Shown one piece after another: positions 1 to 8,703 of a stretch of 64,000 nt of DNA (positions are counted from its first letter, which is position 1; each line of letters opens with the position of its first letter). The notes under the pieces are model-generated. The model made no database searches, was not told the DNA's origin, and saw nothing but the letters and a program-made list of their open reading frames with translations. A program made the translations under genes and the position numbers. The DNA is from Falsirhodobacter sp. alg1 (GTDB lineage Bacteria > Pseudomonadota > Alphaproteobacteria > Rhodobacterales > Rhodobacteraceae). The stretch is taken from NCBI RefSeq assembly GCF_000739715.2, contig NZ_BBJC02000001.1, positions 226,835 through 290,834 of the forward strand, in the 5' to 3' direction.

Positions 1-52
1 ATCTACGGAACAGGTCCGCCCGGTGTGCGGGGCCGCATGAAGGGTCATGGCA

Positions 53-3000
53 ATGTCCAAACACGAGATTCTGGCAACTTTGCGCACAGCCTTGGCCCGC
101 CGCAAAGGGCTGGTGGGCCGCGTGGAGCGGGTGGAGGATGGCCGTATCCTGGGATGGGCGATCGACCGTCGCAAACCTGAAGAGCCTGCTGTCCTGCAGT
201 TGGTGATCGATGGTGCCGTCAGAAAGACCTTTACCGCCGAGCTGGAGCGGAGCGACGTGGCCGCGGCCGGTTTTCCGCGCCGGGAGTGCGGCTTTGATCT
301 GCCCCTGCCGTCGGGCGCTGCGGGGCGTGTTGTCATCCGTTTTGCCGATGGTAGCCCCTTGGCCGGAAGCCCCGGTTCGGGTGTAGCCATGGGCGGCGTT
401 CGGCGGGGCAAGGCGCCCTCGAACAGTGGCATGGTCGAACGGCTCGGGCCTTCCGACGTGTCCGGATGGCTTGCGGATCCTGAAAAATCCGGTCGCATCA
501 TGGATGTCTGCCTGCTGGTGGATGGCGAGCCGGTTCTGACCGCTGCCGCGGATATGGAGCGGAAGGATGTGGCCCGTTCGAGGCAGGCGCCGCTGCATTG
601 CGGGTTCCGATTTGCCCTGCCGCGAACCATTTTCGATGGTAAGCCGCATAAGGTGCAGGTCGTGGAAAATGAATCCGGTGCGGTCATTTCAGGTGGCGAG
701 GGTGTTCTGAACAGCCATGCCGAGGGCGTGGCCTTCTTCCTACCCAAGACCAGCGCCATCGGCGGCTGGGTCCGCCCTTCGGACGCATTCAACCTGCAGT
801 TTGATGACGGTGATATCGAAACCCTGACCGCTGCACTGCCCATTCCCGGCCTTGGTGCGCCAAGCGGCGGGTTCGAGGTAGCCATTCCGCCATCCTTGAT
901 GGATGGAAACTGGCACACCGCGCATGTTACGCATCCGTTCTCGGGCATTCCGCTGGATGGTAGCCCCATCTCCTTCCGGACCGAGGCGCAGCCCCATGCC
1001 CTGCTTCGGGATGTGCAGCTGATCGGGCGGCGGTTTCACGCCCGTATGACCGACCATACCGGCGCACCGCTGACCCCTGCCGCGCACATCGAGATCGACG
1101 GAGCGAATTTGCCGTTCCTGTCCTCTCCTGCGCGGGCCAGCGATGATTTGCGGGCATTCAACACACTGTCCTTTCCCGTACCGCGGGGGGCACAGCGCAT
1201 CGTGGTTCGTGCGCCCGATGATGGTACGCTTCTGGGCGAGTGGGCGATAGAGGCGGATGGCCTGCGCCGCATCGACGACAGCGTGGCCGATCCGGGGCGG
1301 GAGATTTCGGCCCGTACATTGGCCGACCCCGCGCTGATCGAAGGGGCGCGCGCCCGTTTTGCCGAATTCTGTGATCCGGCCCTGCCGCCAAACGCCCTGT
1401 TCGATGCACGATGGTATGGCCTGACGTATATGGGCCGCGATGACGTCCCCCATGCCGAGGCTTTGGCAGATTATGCCCGCAGCGGTGCCGCGCTGGGCCA
1501 TTCGCCATCCCCGCTGTTTGATGAGGATGGCGTGCGTCGTGCCTATCCCGCCCTTGCCGATGCGATTGCGGCAGGGCAGGTTCCGACGGCCCTGGCGGTC
1601 CATCTGCATCTGGGTGTTCTCAATACCGTACCGGACATGTCCGGTTTTGATGCGCCCACGGGCTTTGTACCACGGGCTGTGGCGGATGATCCGCCGTTGC
1701 CGCCCCCTACATGGCAACAACGCGCAGTGGACAGCGTCTATCAGGCATGGATGACGCGCCTTGATATCGATGCCGAACAGACCGCACTGCTGCGCGAGGA
1801 TGAAATGGCAGCCCGGCAGTGGCTGGACGGGACGCGCCTTGCCCACCGTCCGAAGGTCAGCATCATCATGCCGACCTTCAACCGCGCGCATACCATCGCG
1901 GATGCCATCCAGAGCGCACTCGATCAGACCTATGACAATTTCGAGCTGTTGATCTGCGATGACGCCAGCGAGGACAAGACGGCGGAGGTTGTCCGCCAGT
2001 TTACCGATCCGCGTATCCGCTATATGCCCTTTGCCAAATCGAACGGCGCCGAAACGCGCAACAAGGGGCTTCGGTTCGCCACCGGCGATATCATCGCCTA
2101 TCTTGACAGCGACAACCTGTGGCACCCGATCTTTCTGGACGTGATGGTGCGGCGGCTGCTGGAAAACCCCGGCCGTGCCATTGCCTACTCTGCGTTTCTG
2201 GATACGGAAACCGTCGGATCGCGGGTGGAGCTTGCCTCTATCACGCGTCCATCCTTCCGCCCGGTGCAATTGTCGGCGCGCAATTTCATGGATCTGAACA
2301 CGATCGTGCATCACCGCCATGTCTATGACTGGCTGGGCGGGTTCGATCCCACGCTGCCACGGCTGCAGGATTGGGACCTGATGCTGCGCTATACCTCGGT
2401 ATTCCAGCCGGTATTCGTGAATCATGCGCTGGTCTATTATCGCCGTAACGTGGCATGGGGGCAGGTGACGCATCTGTTCCTGAATTCGGGCGCGCAGGAT
2501 TTCGTGAACCGCAAGACCATTGCCCGTCTGGATGACGGCCATGTCCGCCTTGCGATCGATTGGGCGGGGCGTGCGTCCCTGACTGTTCTGGCAGCCCCCG
2601 GGGCGGCATCTACGGGTTTGGCGGCTGATTTTGCACGGCATGCAACGCCGGTCGCCTCGGTCACGCTTTGTGCCGACAGCCGGCCCGGGTGGTTGCCCGA
2701 CGATGTGCAGTATGAGCCGACGAAATTGCACACAGTGGAAGAGGTGCATACCTGGGCCTATGCACTGCCGGATGCCGTCACCCAAGGGCCCATGGTCTGT
2801 ATCGGATTCGGGGCGGAAATGCTTGCGGCGCTTCGTGAGGCGCTGCCCGCCACGCAGCTGTTCAGCCCCGATACGGCACGGGACGGCCTGTCCCTGACGG
2901 ATGGTCGGCAGCGCTTTCATATCGGAACATTGGGCTTCGGTCCGGCGCCCGCAGCGCCGGCGGATCCGGCACCGCTGCTGCTGATTCCGGAGGATCCTGA

Positions 3001-3511
3001 CCGGCTTTCGGATATTGCCAAGACGGCAAAGGCATTCGACATGCCGATCCTTGTTCCACCTGTTCAGGGTGGCGCGGCATGGTCGCTGTTCCCCGTCAGC
3101 GGCGCCCGGCCCGAGCGTCTGTCCGAGGCCGAAGGGCTGCGCCTTGCCCAGGCTGCGGCCCGTGCAGTGGCAGTGGCTGTGCCCATCGATACCATCGCCC
3201 CCGAACTCTTTGCATTGGTCTCGGCAGTGCAGGGCCGCAGTGTACCGGTGGCGCTGGTTTCCGGCCCCATGGCCGATGATCTGATCGAGGCGAAGTGTGC
3301 CTTCCGTATCCTCCGGCCCGAACCGGCATGGATTGGCGACAAGATCAGCAAGATCCTGAACGGGGCCGACAAGGACCGCCTTGCGAATGCGGCAGAAAAG
3401 GCGTGGCGCATCGCGCTGCATCCGCAGCTGACACGAGAGCGCGTGGCAGCCTTCGTCTTTGCCCAGACCGAACGTGAATCCTTCCCCGAGGTGCAGCATG
3501 TCGAGGGGTAA
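53..3511 (+). CDS. Large multidomain family 2 glycosyltransferase
   Basis: This is a 1152-residue protein that probably transfers a sugar during surface polysaccharide synthesis. The GT2 nucleotide-sugar domain lies at about residues 600-800. It opens with VSIIMPTFNRAHTIADAI and carries a DDAS motif followed by DSDN. The first ~420 residues hold at least two copies, and perhaps a degenerate third, of a beta-rich module with the pattern GW-x-D...DG...R-x-DV...CGF-x-LP, near residues 25-90 and 130-195. The last ~300 residues have no domain I recognise. An ATG at 47 is also possible, but GAAGGG at 39-44 is spaced better for the ATG at 53. The 3' end overlaps the next glycosyltransferase by 14 bases, so the two are probably translated together. 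The GT2 call is strong; donor and acceptor are unknown. Confidence 0.85.
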   Translation: MSKHEILATLRTALARRKGLVGRVERVEDGRILGWAIDRRKPEEPAVLQLVIDGAVRKTFTAELERSDVAAAGFPRRECGFDLPLPSGAAGRVVIRFADGSPLAGSPGSGVAMGGVRRGKAPSNSGMVERLGPSDVSGWLADPEKSGRIMDVCLLVDGEPVLTAAADMERKDVARSRQAPLHCGFRFALPRTIFDGKPHKVQVVENESGAVISGGEGVLNSHAEGVAFFLPKTSAIGGWVRPSDAFNLQFDDGDIETLTAALPIPGLGAPSGGFEVAIPPSLMDGNWHTAHVTHPFSGIPLDGSPISFRTEAQPHALLRDVQLIGRRFHARMTDHTGAPLTPAAHIEIDGANLPFLSSPARASDDLRAFNTLSFPVPRGAQRIVVRAPDDGTLLGEWAIEADGLRRIDDSVADPGREISARTLADPALIEGARARFAEFCDPALPPNALFDARWYGLTYMGRDDVPHAEALADYARSGAALGHSPSPLFDEDGVRRAYPALADAIAAGQVPTALAVHLHLGVLNTVPDMSGFDAPTGFVPRAVADDPPLPPPTWQQRAVDSVYQAWMTRLDIDAEQTALLREDEMAARQWLDGTRLAHRPKVSIIMPTFNRAHTIADAIQSALDQTYDNFELLICDDASEDKTAEVVRQFTDPRIRYMPFAKSNGAETRNKGLRFATGDIIAYLDSDNLWHPIFLDVMVRRLLENPGRAIAYSAFLDTETVGSRVELASITRPSFRPVQLSARNFMDLNTIVHHRHVYDWLGGFDPTLPRLQDWDLMLRYTSVFQPVFVNHALVYYRRNVAWGQVTHLFLNSGAQDFVNRKTIARLDDGHVRLAIDWAGRASLTVLAAPGAASTGLAADFARHATPVASVTLCADSRPGWLPDDVQYEPTKLHTVEEVHTWAYALPDAVTQGPMVCIGFGAEMLAALREALPATQLFSPDTARDGLSLTDGRQRFHIGTLGFGPAPAAPADPAPLLLIPEDPDRLSDIAKTAKAFDMPILVPPVQGGAAWSLFPVSGARPERLSEAEGLRLAQAAARAVAVAVPIDTIAPELFALVSAVQGRSVPVALVSGPMADDLIEAKCAFRILRPEPAWIGDKISKILNGADKDRLANAAEKAWRIALHPQLTRERVAAFVFAQTERESFPEVQHVEG

Positions 3512-4895
3512 GCAGGCTCCGCGCATCGTTCCCGTCCTGCACAACGGCCTGATCCTGTTCGATGCGGCGGGCACGGATGTACGGCTGACGCTGGACGGTG
3601 CTGTTGTTGCCTCCGCCGGCGGGCGGGCTTCGGTTCAGACGCCGGATAATGAAACCATCACCCTCGGGTTGGATACCGAAAGCCATTCACCGGTCACCAT
3701 TCGGCAGGGGGGATGGTCCGGGCAGATCGGGCATGTGGCGGGTCGCATTGTCACCGGGGTGGCGCAGGACCTGCAGAATCCGGATCGGCCTGTGGCGGTG
3801 GTTGCTTTTTCCGGTCCGAATATCCTGGCCTATGCCTGCGCGGATGACGAAGGCCGTTTTCGCCTGATCCTGCCGCAGATCGAAGATGGGCCGATTGCGG
3901 TCCATATCGGCATTGCGGGTTCCGATTATCTGCTGGCGGGCGGCCCGATTGCTGCGGGCAAGGGGCGCAAGGCCCCCGTCCGTGCCGCACGCAAGGCTGC
4001 GCGGACGCTGCGTATCAAGATTGCGACGCCGAACCTCAAGGAAGCCCCGATGTGGGGGGACTATCACTTTGCCAATTCGTTGCGTGTGGCGATGGAACGA
4101 CTGGGCCAACGGGCCAGCGTGGATACCCATGATGCATGGTATTCCCGCCCCGAGGATCAGGATATCGCATTGGTTCTGCGCGGGCGCATCCGCTATGTCA
4201 CCAACCCTGATGATATCAACCTCATGTGGCTGATCTCCCACCCCGACCGGATCGAGACGGGGGAGTTCGACGATTACGACCACGTGGCGGTGGCGTCCGA
4301 TATCTATGCCGCCCGTTTGCAATCGCAGGGCGTCGCGCATGCCAGCACGTTGCATCAGGCAACCGATGCGGTCCTGTTCGGCAAGCAGCCTGAAATGCCG
4401 CGTATTCCGGCCAGTCTGTTCGTTGGCAATTCCCGCCGTGAATACCGGACGATGGTGCGCTGGTGCATTCAGCGGCGGCTACCGTTGGAGCTGTATGGCG
4501 GTGGTTGGGATGGTGTGGTCGATCCTGCACTGGTGCGGGCCCCCAGCATCGCCAATGCGGATCTGCCGCAGTTCTATGCGTCGCATCTGGTGCTGCTGAA
4601 CGATCATTGGGACAGCATGCGGACCAACGGCTTCTTGTCGAACCGGCTGTTTGACGGCAGCGGAACGGGCACGCCGATCCTGACCGACAGTGTGGCGGGG
4701 CTGGAAAAGGTGTTCGGCGATACCATCAGCACTGCGGATGACATTGATGCCTTTGCCGCCGGGATCGAGGACTGCCTGGCGCATCCGGGCCAATGGCTGG
4801 CCCGCGCGGCAGAGGCGCGCCGTATCGTTCTGGGCGCACATACCTTTGACCATCGTGCCGCGCAGATCATAGAGATGATCGAACGGGCCAGCTGA
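3498..4895 (+). CDS. CgeB-like glycosyltransferase
   Basis: The 465-residue product resembles the CgeB/group 1 (GT-B) glycosyltransferases. The C-terminal half contains SLFVGNSRREYR, LELYGGGW and a segment on failing to show a face in a list (GTGTPILTD), the typical order of a short CgeB domain from about residue 190 to 460. The N-terminal ~150 residues look like beta sandwiches, and one segment (GHVAGRIVTGVAQD...RFRLILP) resembles the accessory modules of the preceding gene. The ATG at 3498 lies inside the end of the upstream gene, which suggests translational coupling. The stop codon abuts the stop of the opposing gene with no space for a terminator. Substrate unknown. Confidence 0.8.
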   Translation: MSRGKQAPRIVPVLHNGLILFDAAGTDVRLTLDGAVVASAGGRASVQTPDNETITLGLDTESHSPVTIRQGGWSGQIGHVAGRIVTGVAQDLQNPDRPVAVVAFSGPNILAYACADDEGRFRLILPQIEDGPIAVHIGIAGSDYLLAGGPIAAGKGRKAPVRAARKAARTLRIKIATPNLKEAPMWGDYHFANSLRVAMERLGQRASVDTHDAWYSRPEDQDIALVLRGRIRYVTNPDDINLMWLISHPDRIETGEFDDYDHVAVASDIYAARLQSQGVAHASTLHQATDAVLFGKQPEMPRIPASLFVGNSRREYRTMVRWCIQRRLPLELYGGGWDGVVDPALVRAPSIANADLPQFYASHLVLLNDHWDSMRTNGFLSNRLFDGSGTGTPILTDSVAGLEKVFGDTISTADDIDAFAAGIEDCLAHPGQWLARAAEARRIVLGAHTFDHRAAQIIEMIERAS

Positions 4896-7319
4896 TCATC
4901 CCTGCAGGGCGGCCTGCAGGCGGGCCGCCATATCGTCATCCGCCGCAAAGGGCACGACATGCCCATTGGGCGCAGCGGCAACCGCTTCGGCCTGTGCGCC
5001 CAAGGCGAAGCAATAGACCGGCAGGCCGGTTACCAAAGCCTCATGCGTGGCAAAGGAGAATGTCTCGGGCCAGATGGAGGGTATCAGCCAGCGGCCAATA
5101 CCGTATCGCTCTACCAAAGCGGGAATTTCCTCATGCCGATAGGTGCCGTGAACCGTCACGGACGGCGGCAGGACGAATGCCGGGTCCACATGCCCCAATA
5201 CCACGATCCGCTGCTGGGGCATGCGCTTTGCCAGATCTACCAGTACCGCTGCCCCTTTTTGCGCGCCGGTGTTGCCCAGTACCGCAATGGTTTGCCCGGC
5301 CGGGGGGCAGGGGCGGGGGACCGAAAGCAGGGCATGCGGTTTCACCGTCAGGTCTGCATCGGGCCAGACCGCGGCCACCAAGGCGCGGCTGTCCTCGGAA
5401 AAGACGGTGATACGGGTCGCCCGGTCGATCAACACCTTCCACGCGGCCTGCCATTCCGACAGGGGAATGAGGGTGCCATCAGCGCGTTTCGCCTGATGGG
5501 CGCGATCGGTGCTGGTTTCCCCATCCGGGGCCCCGCGATAACGCCCGTCCGCATCCAGCAGCGTGTATGAGGGCGAAAGCGGATAGAAATCGTGAAACAG
5601 GACCTCCACTTCATCTGTCGGAGAGGGGGCGAGGGTACAGAGCAACGCGGGCAGGGCCAGAGGGTCCGTATCCCCCACACCGCAGCCGTATACTACGCGG
5701 CGGCGGTCCAGCGGTGCCAGCAGCCTGTGGATCAGGGCGATATCATCTGTCATCCCCTCTACCAGCCCCGAGGCGGTCCGCACCTCGATGCGCCAGCGAA
5801 GGGCACCACCGACCCGCAGGATGACTGCGCCGCCGGTTTCGGCAATCTCGGCCTCTATCCGGCGCTGCAGATACATCTCGGAGCCGCCCCCCAGGGTATG
5901 GGCCAGATGGACAGGCACCGGCGCGCCTGCGGCACGTGCGGCAACAAAGCCGATGGCCAGCGCCAGCCGTGTGGTCAGCATCGGGTCATTCTGGATAAAG
6001 CGTTGCACTTCCAGATCATAACCCGGATAGCGGTCGGCCACGATGGCGTTGTTGGCCAGTACCAATGCGCGCTTGGCATCCGAGCCGAAGCTTTCGCCGC
6101 CGCGATGTTCGACGAACAGGTCGGCAATGCCCACATGCCGCCCGCCTGCCGCGCGGGCTTTCTGGCACCAATCGACCTCTTCACCGTAGCCGCGCCCGAA
6201 GACGGTATCGAAATCCGGAATCCGTTCCAGCATGGCCGGTGCGATGGCCATGCAAAAGCCGACACCTGTCGGGGCCTCGACAGGCTCGGTTGCGCCAAGT
6301 GCCCGGGCGATCCGGTCGATCCGGTCGCCCTCGCCCGCGCGCAGGGGGGTGCGGACACATAGCGCGGGGGTGGAAAAGATTTCGGCATCATTCGACATTG
6401 GCGTAACCGATGCGATCCCTGCATCCCCCAGCGGCCGCAGCAGACGGGAGGCCCAACCCTGTGGCACGAAGGCGTCGGAATTCAGCAGCACCACCGGATC
6501 CCCGAAGCCCCGCGCGATGGCAAACGCGCGATTCACGCTGCCGATAAAGCCGAGATTGGTTTCGTTTTCGATCAGGCTCACAGCCTCGCGCCCCTTGGCC
6601 CAGTCCTGCAGGAAGGGGCGTACAGCGGCATCGGTCGAGCAATCCTCGATCACGATCAGCCGCCACGGCAGATCCGTATTGCGGACCACGCGGTCCAGCA
6701 CCTCGGGGAGCAGATCGAACGCATTGTAGACGGGCAGGATGATGGTCACGCGCGCATCTTCTGCCGGTGCGGGGTGGGGCGGGCACTCCAACGCTTCGGC
6801 CTGCAGGGGCAGGACCGGGGGGTGCGTGTCCAGACCAAGTGCGGTTTTCACCCGCGCCCGCGCTGCTGCGTCGCGGGCAAAGCGCCACCGCAGGATATCG
6901 GGGGTGGCAAGTGCCATCCGCAGGGTAAAGCCGGGCATCATGCGGGCCTGCGCATGACGGCGGCGCAGAACGCCCGGTTCCGGCAAGTCGATAACCGTAT
7001 CGGGTTGACCTGCAAATGCCAGACGAAGTGATCCGGCCAGACGGTAGGCCGGAACCTGCAGGTGGAACCTGGGCCGGGTGCTGTCGGCCCCCGCTGCAGG
7101 CCGCATGGCGGCCCGTGCGCCTTCGGGCGATGACAGGGTTACCGCGCGGGCCGTGCTCCATCCGGATACGTGCAACTGACCGGCACGAAAGGCCAGATGC
7201 TCGACCTCGCCCAGGGCGGTACCCGACGCATCCTGCAGCGCAAAGCCGGGTTGCGAGATATCCAGATGACGCAGCGCGTATCGGCCAAAAACACGGCGAA
7301 ATACGCCCAGATATCTCAC
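4896..7319 (-). CDS. Bifunctional-looking GT2 plus GT-B glycosyltransferase
   Basis: The 807-residue protein has a GT2 domain at about residues 185-430 (VTIILPVYNAFDLLPEVLD, then NSDAFVP and EEVDWCQKA). A group 1-like GT-B segment follows at about 680-807 (VLGNTGAQKG, then SIWPETFSFATHEAL). Residues 1-110 contain one weak copy of the GW-type beta module seen in the two preceding genes. The start is a GTG preceded by GAGGTGA at a good distance. It converges on the CgeB-like gene and diverges from ugd. Two catalytic domains suggest addition of two sugars or polymerisation, but this is inference. Confidence 0.82.
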   Translation of the reverse strand: MRYLGVFRRVFGRYALRHLDISQPGFALQDASGTALGEVEHLAFRAGQLHVSGWSTARAVTLSSPEGARAAMRPAAGADSTRPRFHLQVPAYRLAGSLRLAFAGQPDTVIDLPEPGVLRRRHAQARMMPGFTLRMALATPDILRWRFARDAAARARVKTALGLDTHPPVLPLQAEALECPPHPAPAEDARVTIILPVYNAFDLLPEVLDRVVRNTDLPWRLIVIEDCSTDAAVRPFLQDWAKGREAVSLIENETNLGFIGSVNRAFAIARGFGDPVVLLNSDAFVPQGWASRLLRPLGDAGIASVTPMSNDAEIFSTPALCVRTPLRAGEGDRIDRIARALGATEPVEAPTGVGFCMAIAPAMLERIPDFDTVFGRGYGEEVDWCQKARAAGGRHVGIADLFVEHRGGESFGSDAKRALVLANNAIVADRYPGYDLEVQRFIQNDPMLTTRLALAIGFVAARAAGAPVPVHLAHTLGGGSEMYLQRRIEAEIAETGGAVILRVGGALRWRIEVRTASGLVEGMTDDIALIHRLLAPLDRRRVVYGCGVGDTDPLALPALLCTLAPSPTDEVEVLFHDFYPLSPSYTLLDADGRYRGAPDGETSTDRAHQAKRADGTLIPLSEWQAAWKVLIDRATRITVFSEDSRALVAAVWPDADLTVKPHALLSVPRPCPPAGQTIAVLGNTGAQKGAAVLVDLAKRMPQQRIVVLGHVDPAFVLPPSVTVHGTYRHEEIPALVERYGIGRWLIPSIWPETFSFATHEALVTGLPVYCFALGAQAEAVAAAPNGHVVPFAADDDMAARLQAALQG

Positions 7320-7467
7320 GTCGTCACCTCATCATCACCCTTTGCCGATGTAATGCCCGCAAGGGGCGAAGTCCATCCGGCGGAAGCCGCCGAGGGGGAT
7401 TGGCGCAGGGTTGCAAATACCCCTCTCGTCAGCCAGATACGGCAGACGTAATCGCGAGGGCAGGCGG
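7320..7467. promoter_or_regulatory. Divergent promoter region between glycosyltransferase and ugd
   Basis: This 148-base gap separates two genes transcribed away from each other, so it must hold both promoters or a bidirectional control site. Ribosome binding sites are visible at each end (GAGGTGA for the minus gene, GAGGGCAGGCGG for ugd). I could not place convincing -35/-10 boxes. Confidence 0.45.
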
Positions 7468-8643
7468 ATGGAAAAACGGAAAATTGCAGTTGCCGGTATC
7501 GGATATGTCGGCCTTTCGAACGCCGTTCTTCTGGCGCAGCACAACCACGTTGTGGCAGTGGATCTGGATGCAAAGCGCGTGGCGATGGTGCAGCGCCGCG
7601 AATGCCCGATCGTGGATGCCGATCTGGAATCCTATCTGGCGACACGTGATCTGGATCTGACAGCAACAACGGATGCCGCCGCGGCCTTCAAGGGGGCCGA
7701 ATTCGTCATTGTCGCAACGCCTACCAACTACGATCCGGTCACCAACTTCTTTGACTGCAGTTCGGTCGAAACGGTTGTGCGTGCCGTGATTGCAGCCGAA
7801 CCGAATGCGACGATCGTCATCAAATCGACGATCCCTGTCGGCTACACCCAAGAGCTTTCGGCACTACTGGGCACGAAACAGGTCATCTTCAGCCCAGAAT
7901 TCCTGCGTGAAGGTCGTGCGCTGCACGACAACCTGCACCCCTCGCGGATCATCGTGGGCGAACAATCGGAGCGGGCAAGGATTTTTGCCAACCTGCTGCT
8001 GGAAGGTGCGGTCGAAAAGGATGTGCAGATCCTGTTTACCGACCCGTCGGAAGCCGAGGCCATCAAGCTGTTTGCCAACACCTATCTTGCGATGCGCGTA
8101 GCGTTTTTCAACGAGCTGGACAGTTACGCCATGAGCCGTGATCTGAAGACGCGCCAGATCATCGACGGCATCAGCCTCGACCCCCGGATTGGCGGGCATT
8201 ACAATAACCCGTCCTTCGGATATGGCGGATATTGCCTGCCCAAGGACTCCAAGCAGCTTCTGGCCAATTATTCCGAAGTGCCGCAAAACCTGATCCGCGC
8301 GATCGTGGACGCAAACCGCACCCGTAAGGATTACATCGCGGACACCATTCTGGCCCGGGCGCCTGCCCGCGTCGGGATCTACCGTCTGGTGATGAAGGCC
8401 GGATCGGATAATTTCCGTCAAAGCTCGGTTCAGGGCATCATGAAGCGGATCAAGGCCAAGGGCGTGGAGATCGTGGTCTATGAACCCGCGCTGGAAGAGG
8501 ACGAATTCTTCGGTTCGGCAGTGGAGCGGGATCTGGAGCGGTTCAAGTCCGAGTGCGACGTGATCGTGGCCAATCGTGCCGCGCCGGAGCTGGGCGATGT
8601 GGCCGAAAAGGTATTTACCCGCGATCTGTTCGGCGCGGACTGA
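7468..8643 (+). CDS. ugd: UDP-glucose 6-dehydrogenase
   Basis: The product oxidises UDP-glucose to UDP-glucuronate with two NAD+, supplying uronic acid for capsule or exopolysaccharide. At 391 residues it matches the short bacterial Ugd class (E. coli type). The Rossmann motif GIGYVG is at residues 10-15. The catalytic cysteine in [10 protein letters not shown] is residue 256. The signature SPEFLREG and the C-terminal UDP-binding domain are present. The ATG at 7468 was chosen because it begins directly before the Rossmann strand and follows a purine-rich ribosome site; an upstream in-frame ATG would add a non-homologous leader. It stands alone in its transcription direction. Confidence 0.95.
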   Translation: MEKRKIAVAGIGYVGLSNAVLLAQHNHVVAVDLDAKRVAMVQRRECPIVDADLESYLATRDLDLTATTDAAAAFKGAEFVIVATPTNYDPVTNFFDCSSVETVVRAVIAAEPNATIVIKSTIPVGYTQELSALLGTKQVIFSPEFLREGRALHDNLHPSRIIVGEQSERARIFANLLLEGAVEKDVQILFTDPSEAEAIKLFANTYLAMRVAFFNELDSYAMSRDLKTRQIIDGISLDPRIGGHYNNPSFGYGGYCLPKDSKQLLANYSEVPQNLIRAIVDANRTRKDYIADTILARAPARVGIYRLVMKAGSDNFRQSSVQGIMKRIKAKGVEIVVYEPALEEDEFFGSAVERDLERFKSECDVIVANRAAPELGDVAEKVFTRDLFGAD

Positions 8644-8659
8644 TTGCCGGAATGAATCA

Positions 8660-8696
8660 GGAATGGCCGGACGCGCAGACTGCACCCGGCCGTTCC
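8660..8696. terminator. Possible bidirectional terminator between ugd and RTX gene
   Basis: An 11-base-pair stem with one G-U pair (GGAATGGCCGG with CCGGCCGTTCC) and a 15-base loop lies between two convergent genes. No T tract follows on either strand, so intrinsic termination is uncertain. Confidence 0.4.
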
Positions 8697-8703
8697 GCAT
8701 GTT

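Noticed and set aside
740..3574. 944-codon open frame on the minus strand
   Set aside because: It lies wholly opposite the GT2 gene, has no recognisable domain and is rich in His, Arg and Gln, as expected of an antisense shadow in GC-rich DNA.
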